Of a stretch of DNA of 64,000 nucleotides, positions 42,973 to 52,914 are shown piece after piece. Positions within the stretch are counted from its first letter, which is position 1, and each line of letters starts with the position of its first letter. The notes beneath the pieces were generated by a model that worked only from the letters and a program-made list of their open reading frames with translations, was not told the DNA's origin and made no database searches. The position numbers and the translations under genes are program-made. This stretch comes from Sneathiella chungangensis. Its GTDB lineage: Bacteria; Pseudomonadota; Alphaproteobacteria; Sneathiellales; Sneathiellaceae. Location: positions 372,001 through 436,000 of the forward strand of contig NZ_WTVA01000001.1 of assembly GCF_009882935.1 (NCBI RefSeq). Reading direction: 5' to 3'.

Positions 42973-44103
42973 TTATTCCTTTTTCGGCAGCGTGAAAATC
43001 TGGCCCGGGAAAATAAGGTCCGGATCCCTGATCTGGTCCTGATTGGCCTGATAGATCACCGTATATTCCATCCCCTCGCCATAGACACGGCGGGCGATCC
43101 GCCAGAGGCTGTTGCCGGGCTGGACGATCGCGCTGAGCCCCCCGCTTGCCTGCGCAAGGACGACATCACTCGGTTGTGCCTTCTGGAAGGGAAGCTCAAC
43201 GCGGGAGATGACCTTGCCTACGGGATCAATCTGGTCGATCCGCAAGGTGTGATTGCCGGCGGGAATGGACTGATCGGGAACGAGAGACCAGTTCCCCTCG
43301 CTATCGATTTCCGCCGTGCCGACGGGCTTGTTGTTCACATAGACCGCGACCCGGTTGCCCGGCAGGCCGCGACCGGAGAGCTGCAGGGTGCCCTTATCGT
43401 CATAATTCACGGAGCCGAGCGTCAGGTCCTTTGCGGCAGAAACATCGCCCTTCGCTTCCGGCACCTGCAAAAGCTTCGGCGCATTTCCACCGACTGACGC
43501 GCTTGCCTCTTCCTTCGGCACCAGCATTGCAATGGCCGGCGCGCGATCTTCAAGCGGTGCGCTACAGTCCGGGACATTCATGATGACGAGACTGCCCGAT
43601 TCAAGGTCCTTCCCGTCCGGATTATGCGACGTCAGATTAACGGTCTGGGAGCCCGAGGGAAGCGGCGTGCTGGACGTAAAAACCCATTCGCCGCTTGCGG
43701 ACGCCGTCGCCTCGCCGACCTTCCTGTCGCCGATGATGACCGCGACCACGGCGTCCGGCACCGCACGGCCCGCCGCCACAAGATCGCAATTCTGGTCAAT
43801 CCGGATGATATCGAAGCTCGGCCGGGCAAGCGCTGTCTGCTTGCCTTCATCCTCCGACGTATCGTCTAGATTTTTCTCAACGACTTTTGGCGGGGCAAGG
43901 GCGGTCTGCGTCGCATTCTTGTCGCCACTGCCCTCAGCGGTGGCCGATTGCGATTTCTCCATGTCGGAGGGCGCCGCGGTTTCAACGGCCCCTTGTTCGG
44001 CGGGACCGAAAATCAAATCGCTGCGAAAATAAAGAAACAGACCCGCCACTATTAGCAGCAATATTGCCAGGATACCAAATACGCGCACCAGAGCCTCACT
44101 CAA
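42973..44103 (-). CDS. LysM domain protein with Ig-like repeats
   Basis: A 376-aa protein: N-terminal membrane anchor (about residues 9-28), a low-complexity linker, two bacterial Ig-like segments (about 120-165, VVAVIIGDRKVGEATASASG; and about 235-300, NRVAVYVNNKPVGTAEIDSEG), and a C-terminal LysM domain (about 323-374, PGNSLWRIARRVYGEG...DPDLIFPGQIFTLP). LysM binds peptidoglycan. The layout is widespread in alphaproteobacteria; the role is probably envelope-associated. Confidence 0.88.
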   Translation of the reverse strand: MSEALVRVFGILAILLLIVAGLFLYFRSDLIFGPAEQGAVETAAPSDMEKSQSATAEGSGDKNATQTALAPPKVVEKNLDDTSEDEGKQTALARPSFDIIRIDQNCDLVAAGRAVPDAVVAVIIGDRKVGEATASASGEWVFTSSTPLPSGSQTVNLTSHNPDGKDLESGSLVIMNVPDCSAPLEDRAPAIAMLVPKEEASASVGGNAPKLLQVPEAKGDVSAAKDLTLGSVNYDDKGTLQLSGRGLPGNRVAVYVNNKPVGTAEIDSEGNWSLVPDQSIPAGNHTLRIDQIDPVGKVISRVELPFQKAQPSDVVLAQASGGLSAIVQPGNSLWRIARRVYGEGMEYTVIYQANQDQIRDPDLIFPGQIFTLPKKE

Positions 44104-44181
44104 TTACCCATTTTCGGCGCCATTATGAACGCCTGCGCCAGATCGCGCAATCTTTAGTAAAATTCTGGCTTTTTTGCCCGC

Positions 44182-45102
44182 CTATTGCACCTTGTGCGAG
44201 ATCGGCGGAATGGATTTGAGATATCTGGCAATCGCCTCAAGATCCGCATCCGTGAGCTTGGACAGGCTGTTCCGGATCACCTCGTCCATGCTGCCCTGCA
44301 CATCGTCGAAATTCGGCTTCATGCCGTCCTTCATGAAGCTGACGATATCGCCTTCCGACCAATCGCCTATGCCGGTTGCGTCATCCGGGGTAATATTGGC
44401 GACTTTCTCCCCCTCCCCGCCATTTGCCGTTCCGGCGAGATACAGGCTGTGATCACTGCCGCCCAGGAAATTTCGCGGGGTATGACACTCACCGCAATGA
44501 GTCAGCGCCTCGACGAGATAGCCGCCGCGCGCCACAGTTTCACCGGCTCCTGCGGGCGGCGCGTAGGGTGTGTCGTCAAAGAACAGAAGCCGCCATCCCC
44601 ATTGTAGCCATCGCCAGGAAAAGGGCGGTGAAACGTCATGCGGCTGGTTTTCCCGCATAACCGGCGTCAGCGTCATCAGATGGGATTTGATCGCAAGCGC
44701 GTCCTCATCGGTCATCTTCGTATAGCTGGTGTAGGGGAAGGCCGGGAAATAATAATGGCCGGTGGGGCTTATCCCCTGTTTAACGGCCTTCAGGAAATCC
44801 GCGTCCGACCAACCGCCAATACCGGTCTCCGCATCCGGCGTGATATTCGGCGTGTAGAATATGCCGAACGGCGTTTCGAGCGCCCGCCCGCCCGCGAAGG
44901 GTTTGCCGCCGTTCTTGATGTCCGTATGGCAGCCATAGCATCCGCTTGCCGCCGTAAGATAGGCGCCCCGGTCCGCTGCCTCCTCCGCCTGCAGCAGGTG
45001 ACTGCCGGCGCCCCAATAAAGGGTGACGCCCGCAATCAGGAAAAGAGCGGCCCTAATAAGAAAAAACCGCTCCCTCCGTATTTTTGTAACGGTGCCCGGC
45101 AC
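44182..45102 (-). CDS. Exported diheme cytochrome c
   Basis: A 306-aa protein with an N-terminal signal anchor (about residues 13-33). Two CXXCH haem sites occur at SGCYGCHTD (about 53) and THCGECHTPR (about 202), each followed by an NITPD segment (YTPNITPDAETGIGGWSD; ANITPDDATGIGDWSEGD). This is the architecture of the cytochrome subunits of alcohol/sorbitol dehydrogenases, but only two hemes are present and no dehydrogenase is adjacent. It is 8 bp downstream of the cytochrome c' gene and co-transcribed with it. Confidence 0.88.
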   Translation of the reverse strand: MPGTVTKIRRERFFLIRAALFLIAGVTLYWGAGSHLLQAEEAADRGAYLTAASGCYGCHTDIKNGGKPFAGGRALETPFGIFYTPNITPDAETGIGGWSDADFLKAVKQGISPTGHYYFPAFPYTSYTKMTDEDALAIKSHLMTLTPVMRENQPHDVSPPFSWRWLQWGWRLLFFDDTPYAPPAGAGETVARGGYLVEALTHCGECHTPRNFLGGSDHSLYLAGTANGGEGEKVANITPDDATGIGDWSEGDIVSFMKDGMKPNFDDVQGSMDEVIRNSLSKLTDADLEAIARYLKSIPPISHKVQ

Positions 45103-45110
45103 GGGTGCCG

Positions 45111-45584
45111 TTAATCTTTCGGTTTACGGAACTGCTTGTGACAGGCGCCGCAGGTCCCGCCGGTTTCCTTCAGCGCCGCGCCGATCATCGCCTGATCGCC
45201 GGTCTTCACGGCCGCGACCAGCTGTGTCGCCGCTGCCTGGAGGTTTTCGATATCTTTCTGGAAGGCATCTTTCTCGGTCCAGATTTCAGGTTTCGCGCGA
45301 GACGCTTCGACACCCGATCCTTCCGGGAATAGTTTTCCCATATTTGCGGCAATTTCGGCGATCTGCATCGCATTATCATTGAGCGAGTCACTATAGGACA
45401 TCTCTCCCTTCGCGACCTTGCCAATGGCGCCCATATTCATTCCCAACTTCTTCATCTCCGCAATCCGGAAATCCGCCTCGGCATTGCCGGTGGATTCCGA
45501 ATGGGCGGTGGCGATCCCCATGAACAGGGCGGCGCCCGCCAGCATTGCAACAGCAGTTTTTGTTAACATCACCTTCATTTTCAA
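45111..45584 (-). CDS. Cytochrome c' / c556 family protein
   Basis: A 157-aa exported four-helix cytochrome. A signal peptide (about residues 1-28, ending IATAHSE) is followed by helices and a C-terminal haem site CGACHKQFRK (about residue 145), diagnostic of the c'/c556 family. Family members bind NO or CO, or carry electrons, in the periplasm. Co-transcribed with the diheme cytochrome downstream. Confidence 0.92.
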   Translation of the reverse strand: MKMKVMLTKTAVAMLAGAALFMGIATAHSESTGNAEADFRIAEMKKLGMNMGAIGKVAKGEMSYSDSLNDNAMQIAEIAANMGKLFPEGSGVEASRAKPEIWTEKDAFQKDIENLQAAATQLVAAVKTGDQAMIGAALKETGGTCGACHKQFRKPKD

Positions 45585-45645
45585 CTCCCTCGCTGGTTAA
45601 ACTTCACAATAACTTCTATAAGGCCGCCAGAATTACACCATAAAA

Positions 45646-46014
45646 TCATTGCGGCACCTTAACAATTAATTCGGCCCCCCCGTACCCATGCATCTTGTCA
45701 TGGGCGCGGACGCGGACCTGCTTGACATGCATGGGAAGCGACAACGTCATCGATCGCGTAAAGGGCTGCTCGTCCTCATGGGGATGCATCAGCACCCGCG
45801 TGCCCAGGTTGTTCCCTTCCATGTCGAGGACGTCCCAGCGGTCCGCATAGTGATCCCAGCCGCTGTCGTCATGGCGGACCGTCACGCTGAACCGATAGAC
45901 ATCGGCGTCAACATTGACGACCTTCACATCGATCACGTCAGCCTTCCCCGCCAAAACGGGGCTTGACGCCATGATCAGGAACCCGCAAATAACAAGGGCA
46001 AGGATTTTTCTCAT
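45646..46014 (-). CDS. Small exported protein, function unknown
   Basis: A 122-aa protein with a clear signal peptide (residues 1-22, ending SPVLAG). The mature part is beta-rich: DVYRFSVTVRHDDSGWDHYADRW, MHPHEDEQPFTRSMTLSLP, VRAHDKMHGYGGAELIVKVP. Several His/Asp pairs could bind metal, but this is speculation. It lies 61 bp upstream of the cytochrome c' gene on the same strand and may belong to that transcript. Confidence 0.75.
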   Translation of the reverse strand: MRKILALVICGFLIMASSPVLAGKADVIDVKVVNVDADVYRFSVTVRHDDSGWDHYADRWDVLDMEGNNLGTRVLMHPHEDEQPFTRSMTLSLPMHVKQVRVRAHDKMHGYGGAELIVKVPQ

Positions 46015-46044
46015 TCTTTACCTTTTACCGTTATAGTTCGTCCA

Positions 46045-46629
46045 ATGCCCAAAATTTCTTCCCTATGCGTTTATTGCGGTTCCCGGATGCCCAAGGATCC
46101 GTCCCACATCGACGCCGCCAGAGACCTCGGCAAGGCACTTGCCGCCAACGGGATCCGGCTCGTCTATGGCGGCGGCCATGTCGGCCTGATGGGCGTAATT
46201 GCCGACGCCACGCTCAACGCTGGAGGACAGGTTATCGGGATTATTCCCGCTCATCTACATCATATTGAGGTCAGTCACGAGAAATTGACAGAGCTGCATG
46301 TGGTCGACAGCATGCATATCCGCAAGGAGAAGATGTTTCAGATGGCCGATGCCTTCGCTGTCCTGCCGGGCGGCCTCGGGACCCTTGACGAAACATTCGA
46401 GATGGTGACCTGGCGGCAACTCCGCCTGCACGACAAGCCGATCCTGCTGGTCAATTACAAAAATTACTGGCGACCCCTCCTAGATTTGCTGGACCATATG
46501 AACGAAGCGGGATTCGTGGAAACCGAAGCGCTCGACTTTTTTACCGTTGTGGAGAAGCTGGAGGATATCATCCCGACCCTCATGACGGAGCCCGAAGCGG
46601 AATTTAACGCCGATATCTCAAAATTTTAG
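46045..46629 (+). CDS. LOG family protein (TIGR00730)
   Basis: A 194-aa Rossmann-fold protein with LVYGGGHVGLMGVIAD (about residues 39-54) and the catalytic motif LPGGLGTLDETFEMVTW (about 111-127). LOG proteins cleave nucleoside 5'-monophosphates such as cytokinin ribotides to base and ribose 5-phosphate. The bacterial role is purine nucleotide turnover or unknown. The gene is divergent from the small exported protein, 30 bp away. Confidence 0.93.
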   Translation: MPKISSLCVYCGSRMPKDPSHIDAARDLGKALAANGIRLVYGGGHVGLMGVIADATLNAGGQVIGIIPAHLHHIEVSHEKLTELHVVDSMHIRKEKMFQMADAFAVLPGGLGTLDETFEMVTWRQLRLHDKPILLVNYKNYWRPLLDLLDHMNEAGFVETEALDFFTVVEKLEDIIPTLMTEPEAEFNADISKF

Positions 46630-46732
46630 GACTGAATTGACGTTTTTTTGACGGTTCAGCTTGCAGAGTTCGCCGGCAATGATATTTTGCTGCCGCAGAA
46701 TACCGAAACAATAGGCCAAGAAGGACGTCGAT

Positions 46733-47947
46733 ATGCCAAAAATTCAAGTCAAAAATCCGGTCGTGGAACTGGATGGCGACGAAATGACCCGGATTATCTG
46801 GGCATTTATCAAAGACAAACTCATCCTCCCCTACCTGGATATCGATTTGAAGTATTATGATCTCGGGATCGAGAAGCGTGATGAGACGGACGATCAGATC
46901 ACCATTGATGCTGCCAAAGCCATCCAGAAATACGGCGTCGGTGTCAAATGCGCGACCATCACCCCGGATGAGGCACGGGTCGAGGAATTCGACCTGAAGA
47001 AAATGTACCGCTCGCCGAACGGCACAATCCGCAACATCCTGGGCGGCACCGTGTTCCGCGAGCCGATTATCTGCTCCAACGTGCCGCGGCTCGTTCCGGG
47101 CTGGACCGACCCGATCGTGATCGGCCGTCATGCCTTCGGCGATCAGTACCGGGCAACCGATATGGTTGTGAAGGGCCCCGGCAAGCTGACCATGAAGTTC
47201 GAGCCCGCCGACGGCAGCGCGGCGCAGGAATTCGAGGTTTTTGACTTCCCCTCCGGCGGCGTTGCCATGAGCATGTATAACCTTGATGATTCCATTCGCG
47301 GATTTGCCCGGGCTTGCATGAACTACGGCCTGAACCGGGGCTGGCCGGTTTATCTCTCCACGAAGAACACTATCCTGAAGGCCTATGACGGCCGGTTCAA
47401 GGACCTCTTCGAGGAGGTGTTCAACAATGAATTCAAGGACAAGTTCGACAAACTCGGCCTGACCTACGAACATCGCCTGATCGACGACATGGTCGCCTGC
47501 GCGATGAAATGGTCGGGTAAATATGTCTGGGCCTGCAAGAATTACGACGGTGACGTGCAGTCCGATACGGTCGCGCAAGGCTTCGGATCGCTCGGCTTGA
47601 TGACATCCGTCCTGATGACGCCGGACGGAAATACTGTCGAGGCGGAAGCCGCCCATGGCACCGTGACCCGCCATTACCGCATGCATCAGGAAGGCAAGGA
47701 AACCTCAACCAATCCGATTGCCTCCATTTTTGCCTGGACCCGGGGTCTGATGCACCGCGCCAAGCTGGACGGAAACGACGAGTTGAAGAAATTCGCGGAA
47801 TCCCTTGAAAAGGTGTGCATTTCAACTGTCGAAGGCGGCCAGATGACGAAGGATCTTGCGCTGCTGGTCGGTCCCGATCAGACCTGGCTCACCACCAATC
47901 AATTCCTGGACGCACTGGACCAGAATTTGCAAAAAGAAATGGCCTGA
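46733..47947 (+). CDS. icd: Isocitrate dehydrogenase, NADP-dependent
   Basis: A 404-aa dimeric, eukaryote-like type II NADP isocitrate dehydrogenase. It starts [20 protein letters not shown], then [20 protein letters not shown] (isocitrate-binding Ser/Asn/Arg, about residues 94-110), the metal site region [20 protein letters not shown] and [12 protein letters not shown]. It converts isocitrate to 2-oxoglutarate in the TCA cycle. AAGGACG lies 5 nt before the ATG. It ends at a terminator shared with recA. Confidence 0.97.
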   Translation: MPKIQVKNPVVELDGDEMTRIIWAFIKDKLILPYLDIDLKYYDLGIEKRDETDDQITIDAAKAIQKYGVGVKCATITPDEARVEEFDLKKMYRSPNGTIRNILGGTVFREPIICSNVPRLVPGWTDPIVIGRHAFGDQYRATDMVVKGPGKLTMKFEPADGSAAQEFEVFDFPSGGVAMSMYNLDDSIRGFARACMNYGLNRGWPVYLSTKNTILKAYDGRFKDLFEEVFNNEFKDKFDKLGLTYEHRLIDDMVACAMKWSGKYVWACKNYDGDVQSDTVAQGFGSLGLMTSVLMTPDGNTVEAEAAHGTVTRHYRMHQEGKETSTNPIASIFAWTRGLMHRAKLDGNDELKKFAESLEKVCISTVEGGQMTKDLALLVGPDQTWLTTNQFLDALDQNLQKEMA

Positions 47948-47964
47948 TCAATCAGGAGATATCC

Positions 47965-47999
47965 AAAAAAAAGTCGGCCCAAACGGGTCGGCTTTTTTT
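47965..47999. terminator. Bidirectional terminator between icd and recA
   Basis: AAGTCGGCCC and GGGTCGGCTT pair over 10 bp (two G-T wobbles) around an AAAC loop, with an A-run on the left and a T-run on the right. It can stop icd on the plus strand and recA on the minus strand. Confidence 0.88.
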
Positions 48000-48017
48000 A
48001 TGACTTAACTCCCGGCG

Positions 48018-49103
48018 TTACTCATCCATGATCATTTCATCGCGGTCCGGATCGCTTTCGGGCAGGCCCTGCAGAGCCTCGGACAGGACCCCGGCATTTG
48101 CCCGGATCTTCTGCTCGATCTCATTGGCGATTTCCGGATTTTCCTTGAGGAAGATCTTTGCCTGTTCCCGCCCCTGACCAATCCGCTGGCTATCATAGGA
48201 ATACCAGGAGCCGGACTTCTCAACGATCTCCGCCTTGACGCCAAGGTCGAGAATTTCGCCTGTCTTTGAAATCCCCTCGCCATACATGATGTCGAACTCA
48301 ATCACCTTGAACGGCGGGGCCACCTTGTTCTTGACGACCTTTACCCGCGTCTGGTTGCCGACAATATCGTCCTTCACCTTGATCTGCCCGATCCGGCGGA
48401 TATCGAGACGGACGGAGGCATAGAATTTGAGCGCGTTGCCGCCCGTCGTCGTTTCGGGGCTTCCGAACATCACACCGATCTTCATACGGATCTGGTTGAT
48501 GAAAATCACCATACAGTTGGAGCGCGCGATGGAACCGGTCAGTTTCCGGAGCGCCTGGCTCATCAGCCGCGCCTGAAGCCCGACATGGGTATCCCCCATC
48601 TCTCCTTCCAGCTCAGCCTGCGGCACCAGCGCGGCGACACTGTCGACCACCAGCACATCCACGGCGCCGGAGCGGACCAGCGTATCGGTAATCTCGAGCG
48701 ACTGTTCACCGGTGTCAGGCTGCGAGATCAGAAGCTCATCCACATCCACGCCCAGCTTGCGGGCATAGACCGGATCGAGCGCATGCTCCACGTCGATAAA
48801 GGCGCAGGTCCCGCCCTGACGCTGCGCTTCGGCAACCACATGAAGCGCGAGGGTCGTCTTGCCGGAACTTTCAGGACCGTAAATCTCGACCACCCGCCCC
48901 TTTGGCAGACCGCCAATGCCCAGCCCGATATCAAGGCCGAGGGATCCCGTCGGGATCGCCGCAACGTCCAGGGCCTCCTGCTGGCCAAGCCGCATCACCG
49001 ACCCTTTGCCGAAGGCCCGATCGATCTGGCTCAGGGCCGCTTCCAACGCTTTTTTCTTGTCCATGCCACCTGCTTCAACGAGCTTCAGAGCTGATTTTAC
49101 CAT
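48018..49103 (-). CDS. recA: Recombinase RecA
   Basis: A 361-aa RecA with Walker [12 protein letters not shown] (about residues 75-85), Walker [13 protein letters not shown], loop L1 [18 protein letters not shown] and L2 region [22 protein letters not shown]. It forms the filament for homologous recombination and LexA cleavage. The ATG at 49103 has AGGGGAG upstream; a second ATG 13 codons in is also possible. The C-terminal tail is acidic ([12 protein letters not shown]). Confidence 0.98.
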   Translation of the reverse strand: MVKSALKLVEAGGMDKKKALEAALSQIDRAFGKGSVMRLGQQEALDVAAIPTGSLGLDIGLGIGGLPKGRVVEIYGPESSGKTTLALHVVAEAQRQGGTCAFIDVEHALDPVYARKLGVDVDELLISQPDTGEQSLEITDTLVRSGAVDVLVVDSVAALVPQAELEGEMGDTHVGLQARLMSQALRKLTGSIARSNCMVIFINQIRMKIGVMFGSPETTTGGNALKFYASVRLDIRRIGQIKVKDDIVGNQTRVKVVKNKVAPPFKVIEFDIMYGEGISKTGEILDLGVKAEIVEKSGSWYSYDSQRIGQGREQAKIFLKENPEIANEIEQKIRANAGVLSEALQGLPESDPDRDEMIMDE

Positions 49104-49149
49104 CGATCTCCCCTTATTCCATAGGTCCGTAGCGGATGCAACTGCTGTA

Positions 49150-49177
49150 AATGTACATGGTTTGTTCTCTTTTGCAA
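49150..49177 (-). promoter_or_regulatory. Candidate recA promoter with near-consensus LexA box
   Basis: On the minus strand TTGCAA (49177-49172) and TACATT (49155-49150) are 16 nt apart. Between and overlapping them lies GAAC-N7-GTAC (49167-49153), one base off the alphaproteobacterial LexA consensus GAAC-N7-GAAC. The rest of 49104-49316 is AT-rich and without a gene. Confidence 0.45.
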
Positions 49178-49316
49178 GAAAATTTTATGTGATTGTATTT
49201 AATGGTATTTTTGTATCATGTTTGATTTTTGTTCTCAAAATTACAAAGAACGATGAATCCCGTCATATAAAATTTGAGGAACGGAACCTTTGCCCGTTCC
49301 GAATCCCGCGCGAAAG

Positions 49317-51821
49317 TCAGTTGGTTTCCCGGACCAGGACTTCCTTGACCTTGGTGGCGATTTCTTTCAACGAGAAGGGTTTGGGGAGGAAATCGATTTT
49401 GCTGACGTCGAAATCGAGATCCTTGCGGAAGGCATCCTCGGCATAGCCGGAAATGAAAATGACCTTGAGGTCGGGCGTTTTGCCGAGAATATTTTTCACA
49501 AGCGTTGGCCCGTCCATAATCGGCATCACCACATCGGTGATCAGCAGGTCGATCTTGCCGTCATGCCCCTCCGCGACTTCAAGCGCCGTTTCGCCGCTAT
49601 CCGCCTGCAGCACCGTATATCCCTTGTTTTCAAGCGCCCGTGCGGCGAAAAGCCGGACCGGATCCTCGTCCTCGACAAGAAGGATGGTGCCCTTGCCGGT
49701 CAGGTCGCGATGGGCGGAATGCTGCGATATTTCTGCGGCGTCCGCCCGCCTTGCCTCTTCGGCATAGCGCGGCAGATAGATATTAAAAGTCGTTCCCTTG
49801 TCGTCGTTATTCTCGGCGAAAATATAGCCGCCCGTCTGCTTGATAATGCCATATACGGTGCTGAGGCCGAGACCCGTCCCCTCGCCGACTTTCTTGGTCG
49901 TGAAGAAAGGATCGAAGATCTTCTCGATGACATCTTCCGGGATCCCTGTGCCCGTATCCGAGACCTTGACGAGAATGTAGTCACCCGGCGGGATCAACTC
50001 GTTAAATCCCTTCTGGCCGGGCGCGATGGTAAGATTCTCGGTCTCGAACGAGAGCAGCCCGTCCCCGGACATGGCATCGCGCGCATTCACCGCGAGATTG
50101 ATGACCACCTGCTCGAATTGGCCGCGGTCGACCTTGACGAGCCAGAGGTCGCGGGCATGGCTGATCTTGAGCTGGATCGCCTCGCCGATAAGACGCCGGA
50201 GCAGGTTGGAAAGCTCGGCCAGCACATCGGTGAGGTCGGTGACTTCGGGGCGCAGGGTCTGCTGGCGGGAGAAGGCCAGCAACTGACGGACAAGGCCGGC
50301 GGCGCGATTGGCGTTCTGCTTGATCTGGTTGATGTCGGAATAGGACGGATCGCCAACTTGGTGACGGAGCAGCAACAGATCGCAAAATCCGATCATCGCC
50401 GTCAGAAGGTTGTTGAAATCATGGGCAATGCCGCCGGCCAGCTGGCCGACAGCCTGCATCTTCTGGCTTTGCGCGAACTGGACTTCAAGGCTGCGCTGAA
50501 CGGAAGTATCCACCACATGGACGAGCAGGCGGCCGTCCGCGGGCTCCTCCCCCGCAATGGCGCTAATATAGAAGCTTGCCGCCCGCTCCGTTGCGCCCTG
50601 CAGCTTCACCTCCAGCGATGGCGCGGCCATATCGCTGGCAACCGCCTCCATGAGCTTCTGTTGAAGCTGCGGGCGGTCGCCGTCTTCAACAAGTTCCGTT
50701 ATATGGCTACCGACCGCCTTGTTGAGGACGGTCCCGGTGAGAGCGCGGAACGCCGGGTTCGCCTCCAACACGACGCCTTTGGCGTCGAGCAACAGGATAC
50801 CAATCGGCGCGGCCTCGAAAAACCGGCGGAAATGCAGCTCCGCATTCGCAACCCGTTCCCGCCACTCCTTTTCCTGCAGGAGCTCGCGCACGACGGAGCG
50901 AGAGCCCAAAACCGCATCATTCTCGTCGCGGACAATCGTTTGCGTGACATGGACGGGCAATTGCGTGCCGTCGCGGCGGCGAAGGGTCAGTTCCCCCTCA
51001 TAAAGTGGGCCATCCGCCGAAAACACCTCCATCAGGTCAAGCTGCGCGTCATCCGATTTAACGACAAGGCTGGAGAAAGGCAGATGCCCTTCGTTCAACT
51101 CTTCCTGCTGATACCCAAGCCAGTCGGCGAAAATCCGGTTTGCGAACTGAAGATTGCCGTCGCCATCCAGGGAATAGAACCCAACCGGCGCATTATTGAA
51201 ATATTCCGAGAGTTTCTCGCGGGCGACCCGCTCCTCTTCCTCCAGCCGGTGCTGGCGAGTCGTTTCGGTGACGTACCAGATGATATTGTCCGGCAACACG
51301 TCAATGGCATGGGCGAGGATCGACAGCCACCGCCCGCTTGCGGTCTTGATATCGATGCGGCCACCGGTCGTACCATCATAGACGGCGGCCTTGAGAAGCT
51401 TCTCTATCTTTTCGCGCGCCTGCTCGTCGGCGTCGAAATAAGCGGCCAAGGTCTGCCTGTCATCCCTTGCCGGCAGATCGAGGAGTTTACGGTATGCGGC
51501 ATTCGCATAGACGAACCGGCCGTCCTTCGTCGTCAGCAGCCGCCCCTCCGGACTTGTGGCAATAACATCGGACAAGAGGTCGAGATTCCCACTCGCGGCC
51601 TGGCGCAGGCCATGAAAGATGAGATACCAGAGGCCCAGCCCCATGGCCGAGACCACCATCGCGCTCAGTATGACGATATTGATGAAGCTGAGTTCCCGGC
51701 CCAAGAGCGCCGAAATGACGATCAGCGCCGCCACGAGAAAGAAGGCAGCAGCAAGCTGGCGCGCATCCACGCCCATGAAGAATTTCGGATTTCTCCGCCG
51801 TCTGTTTACCTGTTGCGCCAT
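49317..51821 (-). CDS. cckA: CckA hybrid histidine kinase
   Basis: An 834-aa hybrid kinase: two N-terminal membrane helices (about residues 24-68), three PAS-like segments (about 80-430), DHp with the phospho-accepting His in [18 protein letters not shown] (about 456), an HATPase domain ([38 protein letters not shown]), and a C-terminal receiver with Asp in [14 protein letters not shown] (about 766). The domain order and the kinase core match CckA, which feeds ChpT and CtrA in alphaproteobacterial cell-cycle and motility control. It follows flhB by 10 bp on the same strand. Confidence 0.92.
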   Translation of the reverse strand: MAQQVNRRRRNPKFFMGVDARQLAAAFFLVAALIVISALLGRELSFINIVILSAMVVSAMGLGLWYLIFHGLRQAASGNLDLLSDVIATSPEGRLLTTKDGRFVYANAAYRKLLDLPARDDRQTLAAYFDADEQAREKIEKLLKAAVYDGTTGGRIDIKTASGRWLSILAHAIDVLPDNIIWYVTETTRQHRLEEEERVAREKLSEYFNNAPVGFYSLDGDGNLQFANRIFADWLGYQQEELNEGHLPFSSLVVKSDDAQLDLMEVFSADGPLYEGELTLRRRDGTQLPVHVTQTIVRDENDAVLGSRSVVRELLQEKEWRERVANAELHFRRFFEAAPIGILLLDAKGVVLEANPAFRALTGTVLNKAVGSHITELVEDGDRPQLQQKLMEAVASDMAAPSLEVKLQGATERAASFYISAIAGEEPADGRLLVHVVDTSVQRSLEVQFAQSQKMQAVGQLAGGIAHDFNNLLTAMIGFCDLLLLRHQVGDPSYSDINQIKQNANRAAGLVRQLLAFSRQQTLRPEVTDLTDVLAELSNLLRRLIGEAIQLKISHARDLWLVKVDRGQFEQVVINLAVNARDAMSGDGLLSFETENLTIAPGQKGFNELIPPGDYILVKVSDTGTGIPEDVIEKIFDPFFTTKKVGEGTGLGLSTVYGIIKQTGGYIFAENNDDKGTTFNIYLPRYAEEARRADAAEISQHSAHRDLTGKGTILLVEDEDPVRLFAARALENKGYTVLQADSGETALEVAEGHDGKIDLLITDVVMPIMDGPTLVKNILGKTPDLKVIFISGYAEDAFRKDLDFDVSKIDFLPKPFSLKEIATKVKEVLVRETN

Positions 51822-51831
51822 AGGGAACCGC

Positions 51832-52908
51832 TTACTTCTTCAGCTTATTCTTGTTGAGCCGCATGACATAGCCGATGATTTCGGCCACCGCCTTGAAATG
51901 CTCGTAGGGAATTTCCTCATCCAAATCGCAGGCCTTGTGCAGAGCCCGGGCAAGCGGCGGATTTTCGACGATCGGAATATCATTCTCGTTCGCGATTTCG
52001 CGGATTTTCGCGGCGATATTGTCCATGCCCTTGGCGACAACCACCGGCGCCCGCTCGTCCTCAGGCTTGTATTGCAGCGCGACCGCGAAATGGGTCGGGT
52101 TGGTAATCACGACATCCGCCTCCGGTACCGACTGCATCATGCGTTGGCGCGACCGTTCCGCCCTGAGTGCCCGGAGGCGGGCGCGGATCATCGGATCGCC
52201 TTCCGTCTGCTTGTATTCATCCTTGATCTGCTGCTTCGTCATGCGCAGTTCCTTGTGATGATTATAGCGCTGATACATGAAGTCGAGCCCGGCAATGACA
52301 CTCATGACCGCGACGACGCCGGCGAGCAGCAGAAGCGCCTGGTCCTGTATCAGCTCAAGCACTTGCGGGACGTCATAGGACACGACGACGGGAAGCTGAT
52401 CCATCGAAGGCAGCACGAACAGGATTGCGATGGTGCCGACCAGTGAAATCTTGAACAGGCCCTTCGCGAACTCGACCAGAGACTTGATCGAAAAGAGCCT
52501 GTTAAAGCCTTTCAATAGGGAGAGTTTCTCGAGTTTCGGCTTGATCCGTTCGGCGGAAAAAACCGGCCGATGCTGCACGAGATTGCCGAGAAGGCCGGCG
52601 ATCATCAGCGTGCCGAGCGCCGGGGCGACGACCCAGATGATCGCCCATCCGAGATCGCCGAAAATGAGGCCGAGGTGAAACCTGTCCGTCGCGATCGCAT
52701 GGGGTTGCTCGATGAATTTGAGCAGGTCGAATGTAAGACCCTTACCAAGACCGGCGATGAAAATCATCACGACCAGCGTGATCCCGATAGTCATGAACCA
52801 GTGGCCGACCTCCTGCGATTTCGGCACCTGACCTTTCTTGAAGGCATCCTCGAGCCGTTTGGCGGTTGGCTCTTCTGTCTTTTGGGCATCATCTGTATCG
52901 TCAGCCAT
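51832..52908 (-). CDS. flhB: Flagellar export protein FlhB
   Basis: A 358-aa protein with an N-terminal cytoplasmic Lys/Glu-rich tail (TEEPTAKRLEDAFKKGQVPKS), four membrane helices, and a C-terminal cytoplasmic domain with the autocleavage site NPTH (in VVITNPTHFAVAL, about residue 269). It switches export specificity from rod/hook to filament substrates. It is 6 bp downstream of fliR. Confidence 0.96.
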   Translation of the reverse strand: MADDTDDAQKTEEPTAKRLEDAFKKGQVPKSQEVGHWFMTIGITLVVMIFIAGLGKGLTFDLLKFIEQPHAIATDRFHLGLIFGDLGWAIIWVVAPALGTLMIAGLLGNLVQHRPVFSAERIKPKLEKLSLLKGFNRLFSIKSLVEFAKGLFKISLVGTIAILFVLPSMDQLPVVVSYDVPQVLELIQDQALLLLAGVVAVMSVIAGLDFMYQRYNHHKELRMTKQQIKDEYKQTEGDPMIRARLRALRAERSRQRMMQSVPEADVVITNPTHFAVALQYKPEDERAPVVVAKGMDNIAAKIREIANENDIPIVENPPLARALHKACDLDEEIPYEHFKAVAEIIGYVMRLNKNKLKK

Positions 52909-52914
52909 CTGCCC

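Noticed and set aside
49231-49251. GTTC-N13-GAAC palindrome upstream of recA as a LexA box
   Set aside because: Spacing fits neither the alphaproteobacterial direct repeat nor other known LexA sites; the GAAC-N7-GTAC site nearer the promoter fits better.
49290-51857. Long plus-strand open frame (about 855 codons) opposite cckA
   Set aside because: It is the exact antisense of a well-conserved kinase. High GC at third codon positions leaves the opposite frame open. The translation shows no recognisable domain and no Shine-Dalgarno.
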